Origin: Streptomyces chryseus
GTDB lineage: Bacteria; Actinomycetota; Actinomycetes; Streptomycetales; Streptomycetaceae
Assembly: GCF_014650755.1 (NCBI RefSeq)
Contig: NZ_BMVO01000019.1
Location: 61,254-125,253 of the forward strand
Length of the DNA: 64,000 bases
Reading direction: 5' to 3'
Translations under genes and position numbers: made by a program
Notes under the pieces: model-generated
What the model saw: only the letters and a program-made list of their open reading frames with translations
What the model was told of the DNA's origin: nothing
Database searches by the model: none
Shown here: piece after piece, positions 44,216 to 54,533 of the stretch
Position numbering within the stretch: the stretch's first letter is position 1
Layout: each line of letters begins with the position of its first letter

Positions 44216-44737
44216 ATGAACAAGGACAGGACCCGGCCGCATGCACGCCGCGACCAGCGCAGGCCCGGCGCGCCCACGCCCAGGACGGCAACGGTCGGCC
44301 GCACGGCCACTCCCGGCGGCGCCCAGGGCCGCACCCCCGCCGCGACCGCCACGGCCACCGTCCCGGCCCAGCGCCGCCCTCCGCACCACCGCCGCCCGAC
44401 CCCGCACGAACAGTTCGCCGAGCGGCTGCTGGCGGTACTCAGCGGCCGCCGCCCCGTGCACTGGATGCTGGGCCACACCATCGGCGAGGCGTACGAGCAG
44501 CTCGTCCAGCTGGCTCCCCGGACCCCGCTGCGCACCCGGGGCGCCCTGCCCGTCGTACGCACCTGCGGCGGCTTCCACCCCCGCCCGGGCGTGGTCGAGG
44601 CCTTCGCGAGCATCGCGGCCGGCGAGCAGGTACGGGCGATGGCGTTCCGCCTGGAGCAGGGCCGTGACCTGCGGTGGCGCTGCGCCGCCGTGGAACTCGG
44701 CGGCGCCCGGTCGGCGGGGGCAGGCGCGCCGGCATAG
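44216..44737 (+). CDS. Rv3235-family protein
   Basis: This 173-residue protein has a basic, Pro/Thr-rich disordered N-terminus (about 1-65) and a compact domain: FAERLLAVLSGRRPVHWMLGHTIGEAYEQL, with VRTCGGFHPRPGVVEAFA and a final RWRCAAVELG. This matches the Rv3235 family found beside secA in actinobacteria, whose function is unknown. I chose ATG 44216 (MNKDRTRPHARRD), preceded by GAG-rich sequence. It is convergent with secA across a large palindrome. Confidence 0.8.
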   Translation: MNKDRTRPHARRDQRRPGAPTPRTATVGRTATPGGAQGRTPAATATATVPAQRRPPHHRRPTPHEQFAERLLAVLSGRRPVHWMLGHTIGEAYEQLVQLAPRTPLRTRGALPVVRTCGGFHPRPGVVEAFASIAAGEQVRAMAFRLEQGRDLRWRCAAVELGGARSAGAGAPA

Positions 44738-44778
44738 AGCCGGCCCGCTACGACCGGCGCGGACCCGAGCACGCGAAA

Positions 44779-44818
44779 GGCCGGGGCCGGGCACCACATG
44801 TGGTGCCCGGCCCCGGCC
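44779..44818. terminator. Perfect 40-bp palindrome: bidirectional terminator
   Basis: The sequence is its own reverse complement over 40 bases, with arms GGCCGGGGCCGGGCACCACA and its complement. It lies between the convergent Rv3235-like gene and secA, preceded by AAA on the plus strand. Confidence 0.85.
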
Positions 44819-44843
44819 GGCAAAGCGGTACGTGCCCGCGCGC

Positions 44844-47678
<2,835 letters not shown>

Positions 47679-47941
47679 TGAGGCTGGTCTCCTTGCCGGT
47701 CGGGCCTGTGCACTGAGTCATGTGGGGACGCTGGCGCGGGCACGGCAGGTGGTCCCCACCGCATCGGCCATCGTAAGCGAGGACCCCGCCACGCCGGGAG
47801 GTCCGCCCGCAGGAAGGCCCACTGTTACCCGCAAAGAGAACGGACAGGGAGCCCGGAAGGTGCCGGGCCATCCCGAAAAGGTCTGGCGCGCCCCGGCCCA
47901 CCGACTGGCGCGGCCCGCCCGCCCGCGCCGAGAATCAGCCG

Positions 47942-48529
47942 ATGGAGCCCACCATCCTCACCACCGAGCGGCTGCTGCTGCGCCCCTTCGAGCCCGCCGA
48001 CACCGACGCCGTCCATCAGGCGTGTCAGGACCCCGACATCCAGCGCTGGACGTCGATCCCCTCACCGTACGAACGTGAGCACGCGGAGGGCTTCGTCGGC
48101 CGGATCGTGCCGGACGGCTGGCGCTACGACACGGTGTACGCCTTCGGGGCCCTGACCCGGGACACCGGCGAACTGGTGGCCGCCGTGTCGTCGATCACGC
48201 GCGGCGAGGGCGCCGCGGAGATCGGTTACTGGGGGGCGAAGGAGCACCGCGGCCGGGGTTACGTCACCGAGGCGGTGCGGGCCGTCGCCCACTGGGCCTT
48301 CACCTCCGCGGGCGTGGAGCGCCTGGAGTGGCGCGCCGAGATCGGCAACGACGCGTCGCGCGCGGTGGCCGAGAGGGCCGGGTTCGTCGTCGAGGGCGTC
48401 CAGCGTTCCGGCATCGCGAACAAGGGCGTACGCCGGGACGGCTGGATCGGCGCGCTGCTCCCGTCCGACCTCGGACTGCCGACGGCCTGCCCCTACCTGC
48501 CTTCGCGCGCCGGAGTCCCGTCCGACTGA
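47942..48529 (+). CDS. GNAT N-acetyltransferase, RimJ/RimL type
   Basis: This 195-residue acetyltransferase begins TILTTERLLLRPFEPADTDAV, as in the RimJ/RimL branch. It has GYWGAKEHRGRGYVTEAVRAV, where the R/G-x-x-G-R/G-x/Y segment binds acetyl-CoA, and NDASRAVAERAGF near the end. Substrates in this branch range from ribosomal protein N-termini to small molecules; nothing here decides. ATG 47942 follows a 263-bp gap upstream of secA without other genes. The next gene begins 50 bp downstream on the same strand but has its own promoter. Confidence 0.9.
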   Translation: MEPTILTTERLLLRPFEPADTDAVHQACQDPDIQRWTSIPSPYEREHAEGFVGRIVPDGWRYDTVYAFGALTRDTGELVAAVSSITRGEGAAEIGYWGAKEHRGRGYVTEAVRAVAHWAFTSAGVERLEWRAEIGNDASRAVAERAGFVVEGVQRSGIANKGVRRDGWIGALLPSDLGLPTACPYLPSRAGVPSD

Positions 48530-48550
48530 ACCGCCGCAGGCCAGGGACTG

Positions 48551-48573
48551 TTGTCAGTGGCGGAGCCTAGGCT
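48551..48573 (+). promoter_or_regulatory. PafBC-type (RecA/LexA-independent) DNA-damage promoter, leaderless
   Basis: TTGTCAGTG (48551-48559), 8 bases, TAGGCT (48568-48573). This matches tTGTCRgtg-N8-TAnnnT exactly, the motif of mycobacterial PafBC-dependent promoters such as recA P1. The -10 ends 6 bases before ATG 48580, so transcription should start at the initiation codon. Confidence 0.75.
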
Positions 48574-48579
48574 GCGGCC

Positions 48580-49752
48580 ATGACCAGTCTGCTGCCGCCC
48601 ACCGCCTCGCTCTCCGCCGACGAAGCCCGCAGGATCGCCCTGCGCGCCCAGGGGTTCCTGGGCGCGCCGGACCGGCGGGGCGGGGTGCGCGGCGTCCTGC
48701 GCCACCTGGGCGCGGTGCAGCTGGACACGATCTCGGTGCTGGCCCGCTCGCACGAGCTGATTCCGTACGCCCGCCTCGGCGCCGTGGGCCGCACGACCGT
48801 GGACCGCGCCTACTGGACCGGCGCCCACGCCTTCGAGTACTGGTCGCACGCCGCCTGCATCCTGCCCATGGAGGAGTGGCCGCACTTCGCCTTCCGCCGC
48901 CGGGCGTACCGCGACCGGCCGCACTGGCACCACGACCTCCCGGACGACGCGTACGACGCGGTGATCAAGCAGCTGCGCGCCGAAGGTCCGCTGACCGCCA
49001 CGGATTTGGGCGGCGCCAAGAACAAGGGCGAGTGGTGGGACTGGTCCGCGTCGAAGGTCGCCGTCGAGCGCGCGCTGATGTACGGCGAGGTGGTCTGCAC
49101 CGAGCGGCGCGGCTGGAAGCGGGTCTACGACCTGGCCGAGCGCGCCGTCCCGGACGCCGTCTACCACAACGACCTGGACGACACCGAGTGCCTTCGCCGG
49201 CTCGTGCGCCTCGCCGGCCAGTCGCTCGGCGTCGGCACGCGCGCCGACATCGCGGACTACCACCGCCTCAAGGGCGAGCAGGTCGACGCCGTGATCGCCG
49301 ACTCGGGTCTGGTCCCGGTCGAGGTCGAGGGCTGGGGCAAGCCGGCGTGGGCGGACCCGGCAGCCCTGGTGAGCACCCCGCGCGGCCGCCACCGCACGAC
49401 CCTGCTGTCGCCCTTCGACTCCCTCATCTGGGACCGCCCGCGCACCGAGCGGATCTTCGGCTTCACCCATCGCCTGGAGGCCTACGTCCCCAAGCCCAAG
49501 CGGATCCACGGGTACTTCGCGATGCCGTTGCTCGCGGGCGGGCGGCTGCTGGGCCGGGTGGATCCGGCACGCGAGGGGAAGACGCTCGTGGCGCGTCAGG
49601 TCTCGCTGGAGAGCCGCAAGGCGGTACGGCCGATGGCGCAGGCGCTGGTCGAGGCGGCGCAGTGGGTCGGCTGCGCGGACGTACGAGTGGAGCGCGTCGA
49701 CGCACCGGACCTGCGCGAGCCGCTGACCGCCGAACTGGCCCGCCTCACCTGA
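48580..49752 (+). CDS. YcaQ/AlkX-type HTH_42 DNA glycosylase (winged-helix crosslink-repair protein)
   Basis: This 390-residue protein is of the HTH_42 (DUF1006) family, which comprises E. coli YcaQ and Streptomyces AlkZ/AlkX glycosylases that unhook interstrand crosslinks and remove alkylated bases. The catalytic motif is QLD in HLGAVQLDTISVLARSHELI (the Q-hydrophobic-D form of YcaQ/AlkX; AlkZ has QxQ). Further conserved stretches are FEYWSHAACILP, TLLSPFDSLIWDRPRTERIFGF and YVPKPKRIHGYFAMP. It starts at ATG 48580 directly behind a PafBC-type damage promoter, which supports a repair role. The 3' end overlaps the convergent response-regulator gene by 8 bp. It is not inside a biosynthetic cluster, so it is probably housekeeping repair. 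Confidence 0.87.
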   Translation: MTSLLPPTASLSADEARRIALRAQGFLGAPDRRGGVRGVLRHLGAVQLDTISVLARSHELIPYARLGAVGRTTVDRAYWTGAHAFEYWSHAACILPMEEWPHFAFRRRAYRDRPHWHHDLPDDAYDAVIKQLRAEGPLTATDLGGAKNKGEWWDWSASKVAVERALMYGEVVCTERRGWKRVYDLAERAVPDAVYHNDLDDTECLRRLVRLAGQSLGVGTRADIADYHRLKGEQVDAVIADSGLVPVEVEGWGKPAWADPAALVSTPRGRHRTTLLSPFDSLIWDRPRTERIFGFTHRLEAYVPKPKRIHGYFAMPLLAGGRLLGRVDPAREGKTLVARQVSLESRKAVRPMAQALVEAAQWVGCADVRVERVDAPDLREPLTAELARLT

Positions 49753-50500
49753 TCTCGAGGATCTTCTCCCGCATCGCGTAGACCACGGCCTCCATCCGGG
49801 AGTGCAGTTGCAGCTTCTCCAGGATGTTGCGGACGTGGTTCTTCACGGTGTTCTCGGAGATGAACAACTCCTTGGCGATGTCCCGGTTGTTCATGCCGGT
49901 CGCCACGAGCTTGAGGACTTCGAGCTCCCGCTCGGTCAGCCGCGGCGCCGGGACGAGCCGGCGCTCGTCGGTGCGCTGGATCATCGACTTGAACTCGGTG
50001 AGGAGCTTGGACGCCATCGACGGACTGATCTGGGACTGGCCGTCGGCCACCGCGCGGATCGCCGTGGCCACCTCGTCGGTGGAGATCTCCTTGAGGAGGT
50101 AACCGGTCGCGCCCGCCTTGATCGCGTCGTAGAGGTCGGCCTCCTCGTCGCTGATCGTCAGCATGATGATCTTCGCGCTGGGCGCCACCTCCTTGATGGT
50201 GGTGCACGCCTCGATGCCACCGCGCTTGGGCATCCGTACGTCCATCAGCACGATGTCCGGCAGCAGATCGGCTGCCTTGTCCACGGCCTCCGCACCGTCC
50301 CCGGCCTCGCCGACGACCTGGATGTCCTCCTCCTGCGCGAGGACGATCTCCAGCCCCCGGCGGAACAGGGCGTGGTCGTCGACGACCAGCACCCTGATGG
50401 GCTCCTTGCGCGCTCCCCCGGCGTCCGCACCGGGACCGCCGCCGCCCTCGGCGTCCGCCGTGCCGGACTCGTCGTGCACCGGACCGAAGCTGTCCGCCAT
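49745..50500 (-). CDS. NarL/FixJ-family response regulator (orphan)
   Basis: This 251-residue protein has a 30-residue Gly/Asp-rich leader, a receiver domain (about 34-150; LVVDDHALFRRGLEIVL, phosphorylatable Asp in VLMDVRMPKRGGIE, conserved Lys in GYLLKE) and a LuxR-type helix-turn-helix (about 183-245; LTERELEVLKLVATGMNNRD). A GGGGGAGGAACG ribosome-binding site decides for ATG 50500. No histidine kinase is adjacent, so it is an orphan or works with a distant partner. The end overlaps the YcaQ-like gene by 8 bp tail to tail. Targets are unknown. Confidence 0.92.
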   Translation of the reverse strand: MADSFGPVHDESGTADAEGGGGPGADAGGARKEPIRVLVVDDHALFRRGLEIVLAQEEDIQVVGEAGDGAEAVDKAADLLPDIVLMDVRMPKRGGIEACTTIKEVAPSAKIIMLTISDEEADLYDAIKAGATGYLLKEISTDEVATAIRAVADGQSQISPSMASKLLTEFKSMIQRTDERRLVPAPRLTERELEVLKLVATGMNNRDIAKELFISENTVKNHVRNILEKLQLHSRMEAVVYAMREKILEIR

Positions 50501-50629
50501 CGTTCCTCCCCCTGAAGGCCGTGGCCCGAAAATCATGAGCTGCCCCAACCACAGTGTGCAGAGCACCGATTGGCTTGCGACGCCATGATTTCATGCCCGG
50601 ACGACGGAGCGGTGATCCTGCGGTCGCAC

Positions 50630-50673
50630 GATGGTGCCCCTGGGGGGCGCACAGGCGCTCCAGGGGCACCATC
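50630..50673 (-). terminator. Terminator of hpf
   Basis: GATGGTGCCCCTGG (50630-50643) and CCAGGGGCACCATC (50660-50673) are exact 14-bp inverted copies, with GGGCGC-ACAG-GCGCT pairing inside, about 50 bp after the hpf stop. Confidence 0.8.
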
Positions 50674-50722
50674 ACAGATGGATACGGCACGCGACCCTCG
50701 CCGGTTCAGCGTGCCCGGCGAA

Positions 50723-51412
50723 TCACCCGCCGAGTGCACCTCCGGCGCCGCCCGCCTCGGTCTCGGCCAGGGGGTCGGTCGTCAGGTGGATGACACCGTA
50801 GTCGTAGGCGTGCCGCCGGTAGACGACACTGGGCTCCTTCGTCTCGGAGTCGACGAAGAGGTAGAAGTCGTGCCCGACCAGCTCCATCTCGTAGAGCGCC
50901 TGGTCGAGCGTCATCGGGGCCGCGACGTGCGTCTTCTCGCGGACCACCAGCGGCCCTTCGCCCTGTACCTCGAGCGATCCGATCCTGGTGGTGGGGATGG
51001 TCGGCGTCGCCTCGTCGGCGACGAGAACCCCATTGCCGTTCATGGCCGCGGTGCCCGGCACCGTCGTACCCACCTCTGCGGCCGACAGCCTGCCGTTGCC
51101 ACGACGCGTGTGGCGCTTGTCGTGCTGCTTGCGCAGCCGCGCCTCCAACTTCCCGGTGGCGAGGTCCAGCGCCGCATACGCGTCGCCGGCCGACGCCTCG
51201 GCCCGGATGACCGGGCCACGCGAGTGAAGCGTGATCTCCACACGGTCGGAACGGTCGGCCTGCCGCGGATTGGGCTCCTTGGACACTTCGACGTCCAGGC
51301 TGATCACCTTGCCGTCGAGCTTCTGGATCTTGTCCAGCTTCAGCTTCTCGGCCACGTGCTTGCGGAACCTCTCGGGCACCTCGGTCTTGCGGCCCTTGAC
51401 GACGATGTCCAC
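50723..51412 (-). CDS. hpf: Ribosome hibernation promoting factor, long form
   Basis: This 229-residue HPF has an N-terminal S30AE domain (about 1-100; VDIVVKGRKTEVPERFRKHV, then KLEARLRKQHDKRHTRRG) and the C-terminal dimerisation domain (about 170-229; MTLDQALYEMELVGHDFYLF, VVYRRHAYDYGVIHL) of the long form, which dimerises 70S ribosomes into 100S particles in stationary phase. I chose GTG 51412 with CGGAG upstream, which gives the family's standard start. A 23-codon leader ORF ends 29 bp upstream. The gene ends at a strong terminator. Confidence 0.95.
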   Translation of the reverse strand: MDIVVKGRKTEVPERFRKHVAEKLKLDKIQKLDGKVISLDVEVSKEPNPRQADRSDRVEITLHSRGPVIRAEASAGDAYAALDLATGKLEARLRKQHDKRHTRRGNGRLSAAEVGTTVPGTAAMNGNGVLVADEATPTIPTTRIGSLEVQGEGPLVVREKTHVAAPMTLDQALYEMELVGHDFYLFVDSETKEPSVVYRRHAYDYGVIHLTTDPLAETEAGGAGGALGG

Positions 51413-51441
51413 GCAGAACTCCGTTCCCGGATAGCCCCGCT

Positions 51442-51513
51442 TCAGCGGCGGAGCGTCTCCCTTTCGCACCAGGTTCCGGTGAGCACCGGAACCTCGGACT
51501 TGGTGACTTTCAC
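51442..51513 (-). CDS. Leader ORF upstream of hpf (23 codons)
   Basis: GTG 51513 is preceded by GGGGAGGAGGAG, one of the strongest ribosome-binding sites in the window. The frame encodes VKVTKSEVPVLTGTW... ending CERETLRR and stops 29 bp before hpf. A perfect 9-bp inverted repeat (GGTTCCGGT / ACCGGAACC) lies inside it at 51472-51493. The arrangement looks like a regulatory leader peptide; expression is unproven. Confidence 0.5.
   Translation of the reverse strand: MKVTKSEVPVLTGTWCERETLRR
51472..51493 (-). promoter_or_regulatory. Hairpin inside the hpf leader ORF
   Basis: GGTTCCGGT (51472-51480) and ACCGGAACC (51485-51493) are exact inverted copies with a 4-base loop. A ribosome on the leader ORF would melt it, so it could couple leader translation to hpf expression. 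Confidence 0.45.
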
Positions 51514-51700
51514 CTCCTCCTCCCCAGTCGACAAGATCCCCACCCCATCGACTTCGGGCTGAAGTGAAAACCCGAAGCGCAGCCGTCCGAATCTGTGAGG
51601 CACAAGCTCCGCTTTCCTCACAACCGAACATAGCTCGCTCGGACGCCTGTCGGCACCCGCTACCGGCGCGTACCTCCCATCAAGCGAATTTCCCCTCTCC

Positions 51701-52474
51701 CTACCTGCAACGATCCAAGTTCCCCGTCCGTTCCGGTTTATTACCGAAGGACAGCGCCGGAGCAGCGACGACAGCCGCGCTGGGCTGCGCGAAGACCGAA
51801 ACCGGCCATTCCGAGGTGGCACTCAGTGCACGTGCCGCCTCCGCCAGCGAGGCGCCGGTCGTCATCAGGTCGTCCACCAGGACGGCCCGGCCGCCCGCCA
51901 GGAGCCGCGCGCCCCCGGGGGACACCTCCAGGGCCCCGGCAAGGTTCGCCGCCCGCTCGCGGGCGCTCAGGCCCGCCTGGTCGCTCACCGGCCGCCGCTG
52001 CCTGAGCACGGCCAGGACCCGGGCCGGCACCCCGGCGCGCCGTAGTTCCCCCGCCGCGCACCGGGCGATCCGGAGCCCCGGGTCGTGCCCGCGCGCCCGG
52101 ACCGCGCCGCGCGCGGACGGCACGGGCACCAGCAGCAGCGGCCCGGGCCCGGCTGGCGCCCGGGCCGCCGCAGCCCGTACCGCCACCGCCAGTGCGCCCC
52201 CGAGCGCCCCCGCGAGCCCCAGTGCGCCCCGCTCCTTGTGGCCGAGCAGTACCGCCCGTACCGCGTCCTCGTACGGAGCGACGGCATGGACCACGGGGAG
52301 TCCCGGCGGCTCCGGGCACGGGCGCACCCGGCGCGCCCCCACGCCGTACAACGCCCGGCCGCACTCTTCGCACAGCACGGTGCGCGGTCTGCCGCAACCG
52401 CCGCACGCGGCGGGCAGCACCAGACCCGCGATCTCCCGCCCCGCTTTCCGCCATCGTCCGCGCATGCCTCCCAC
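51701..52474 (-). CDS. ComF-family phosphoribosyltransferase-like protein
   Basis: This 257-residue protein has an N-terminal four-cysteine zinc site (CGGC about 24-27, CEEC about 35-38) and a C-terminal phosphoribosyltransferase-type domain with the PRPP loop VLVDDLMTTGASL, plus the conserved RQRRPVSDQAGLSARERAANLAGA. ComF is needed for DNA uptake in transformable bacteria; its role in streptomycetes is unknown. GTG 52474 and ATG 52465 are both possible. It lies between lpqB and hpf on the same strand. A DnaA-box-like TTGTCCACA lies 32-40 bp upstream. Confidence 0.9.
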   Translation of the reverse strand: MGGMRGRWRKAGREIAGLVLPAACGGCGRPRTVLCEECGRALYGVGARRVRPCPEPPGLPVVHAVAPYEDAVRAVLLGHKERGALGLAGALGGALAVAVRAAAARAPAGPGPLLLVPVPSARGAVRARGHDPGLRIARCAAGELRRAGVPARVLAVLRQRRPVSDQAGLSARERAANLAGALEVSPGGARLLAGGRAVLVDDLMTTGASLAEAARALSATSEWPVSVFAQPSAAVVAAPALSFGNKPERTGNLDRCR

Positions 52475-52505
52475 AGTGGACGATCACGCGGACCGCAACC
52501 AGCCC

Positions 52506-52514
52506 TGTGGACAA
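52506..52514 (-). promoter_or_regulatory. DnaA-box-like nonamer upstream of comF
   Basis: TTGTCCACA on the minus strand is the preferred Streptomyces DnaA box. Only one copy is present, in the lpqB-comF gap. Confidence 0.35.
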
Positions 52515-52649
52515 CTCGGTTGTGGCAGGGAACAGTCACGGCGCGGGTGCTGCGGAGCACAGGCGCGGCACGCGGCACAGGAGAACAGAGACAGCGCACG
52601 CAGCGGAGACCAGTCACCCCGCCGCGGCGGCGGGGAGCAGGCCGGCGGA

Positions 52650-54533
52650 CTACCCCGGATAGACCGGCGACGAACCCTTGCTCGCCACGGTCTTCCAGTT
52701 CGCGCCGGGCGGCAGCCGCACGATGCCGTCCTCCAGCGAGTGCGCCAGCAGCGGCAGCCGGTCGTCGTCCGCCGAGGCGACGGTCGTCACCTGGTTCGCT
52801 CCCGGCACCGACTGGGCGTCCGACGTCGAACCGTCCGTCTGCAGGTACCGCAGCTGCTGGACCCCGCCGGACTCCCGGCCGACGACCACGAGGCGGCTGC
52901 GGCCGGCCCAGGACACGGCCGTCACCTCCTCCATCTGCGGCGCGATGGGCCGCAGATCGGTGACGGACACCTCCGCCTCGTCCTCGGGCCCGCGCCGCTC
53001 GATCCGGCCGAGCTTCAGGGTCGTCCGGCCGTCCTCCGTCACGAGCAGGGCGATGCGTACGCCGTCCGCCGACACCTTCAGAGCCTCGATGCGCGCGCCG
53101 TCGAGGCCGTCGACGACCGTGACCTCCTTCGCCTCGCCCGCGCCGCCCGCGAGCCGCAGCAGCCTCGGCCCGCGCGGGTCGCGGTCCGCCACCCACAGGT
53201 CGCCCCCGTCCCAGCTCGGTGCCGAGAGCCGGTCCTTCTCTCCCTTGCCGCTGCTGGTGACGGCCGGCTCCTCGGGCTCGCCGTCCGAGACGATGGACGC
53301 CACGTACAGCGCCCGCGCGTCCTGCGAGACCCCTGCGGCGTGCCGTTCGCTGCGCGCCACCGCGACAGCGCTCAGGCGCCGCTCACCACTGCCGAGCGGC
53401 CCCGGCACCGGCTCGGCCTCCTCGTCGTCCCCGGTGTTCTCGGTGCTCCCCACCATCCGTACGAGGCGCTGCTTCGTGTCGAGGAAGTACTGGTAGTCCG
53501 GGCTCCCGGAAGCGCGTTCCGGAGCGAAGTCTTCCGCCTGGTCCCCGCCGAGTACGCACAGCGTCGAGCCGTCCGACCGCTGGAGCTCCACCTGCCCGAT
53601 CCGGTACGACGTCAGGTCACGCAGGGTGAACAGCAGTTGGGCGGCCATCTCCCTGCACCGCTTCTGCCCGACGTTGGACGCCTTGTCGTTGAGCGGCACC
53701 TTCAGAGCGTTGCGGTCGTCGAACGCCAGGGACTTGGCGCCCTCGTCGAGCTTCAGCGCCGTACCGCTGGGGAAGCTGGAACCGACCACCGGCTTCAGCC
53801 AGTTGGTCGGACCGCTCAGCAGCGCCTCGACCGTCTGCGTCACCTGGTCCATCTGCGTCTGCGGGTCCATGCGCTTGCGCACGTACACCGGGTCGGCCAC
53901 CATCCACGGATGGGCCGCGCCGGTCCGCTCCGACGACGTACCGGACGCGAAGTAGTACTTGTTGACGGAGCGATAGATGCGCTCGAAGTCCGACTCACCG
54001 AGCACCAGGCCCTGCGGCAGTCCGTCGATGCGCCACTCCTTGCCGTCCGGGCCGTCCTGCCGGGTGAGATGGAGCGTCTCGTGGTACGAGCTGTTGACCG
54101 GCTGGTACGCGCGCTGCTCGTTCACCTCGGCGACCTTCTTGCCGGTCAGTGCGTACGTGTAGGCCCCGCCCTCGCGGTCGTTCGCCCGCTGGTCCTGGGG
54201 CACCGGGCCGTCGTCCAGCACCGTGACCTGCGTGGGGTCCCAGGCCTTGGAGGCCTTCTTCGTCAGGTACTTGCGCGCCGTGGCGAACTGGGGGTCGTCA
54301 CCCGTCATCGCCTCCAGGAAACCCTCGACGATCTCGTTGGGCTGCGCCCCCTTCCTCGGCGCCATCCCGTACACCCGCACCTGCGAGTCGCCGCGCGGTG
54401 ACGCCTCGACGGCCTCCACGTCGCCGCTGTCCGGCATCGACGCGCAACCCGTCAGCAGCAGTCCGGCGCATCCCAGCAGCACTGTCGTCCGCGGCACCCG
54501 CCACCGGCCGCCGCGCCCTCGCTCAGTGCCCAC
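52650..54533 (-). CDS. lpqB: Lipoprotein LpqB, MtrAB accessory
   Basis: This 627-residue lipoprotein has a signal peptide with lipobox LLLTGC-A and cleavage before the Cys near residue 27. It has an N-terminal GerMN-type domain (about 60-300; VEGFLEAMTGDDPQFATARKYL and VLLSGP-like stretches such as TVEALLSGPTNWLKPVV) and a C-terminal beta-propeller-like domain (about 330-620). In mycobacteria LpqB binds the sensor part of MtrB and modulates MtrA output. GTG 54533 overlaps the mtrB stop by 11 bp, so the genes are coupled. Confidence 0.94.
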   Translation of the reverse strand: MGTERGRGGRWRVPRTTVLLGCAGLLLTGCASMPDSGDVEAVEASPRGDSQVRVYGMAPRKGAQPNEIVEGFLEAMTGDDPQFATARKYLTKKASKAWDPTQVTVLDDGPVPQDQRANDREGGAYTYALTGKKVAEVNEQRAYQPVNSSYHETLHLTRQDGPDGKEWRIDGLPQGLVLGESDFERIYRSVNKYYFASGTSSERTGAAHPWMVADPVYVRKRMDPQTQMDQVTQTVEALLSGPTNWLKPVVGSSFPSGTALKLDEGAKSLAFDDRNALKVPLNDKASNVGQKRCREMAAQLLFTLRDLTSYRIGQVELQRSDGSTLCVLGGDQAEDFAPERASGSPDYQYFLDTKQRLVRMVGSTENTGDDEEAEPVPGPLGSGERRLSAVAVARSERHAAGVSQDARALYVASIVSDGEPEEPAVTSSGKGEKDRLSAPSWDGGDLWVADRDPRGPRLLRLAGGAGEAKEVTVVDGLDGARIEALKVSADGVRIALLVTEDGRTTLKLGRIERRGPEDEAEVSVTDLRPIAPQMEEVTAVSWAGRSRLVVVGRESGGVQQLRYLQTDGSTSDAQSVPGANQVTTVASADDDRLPLLAHSLEDGIVRLPPGANWKTVASKGSSPVYPG

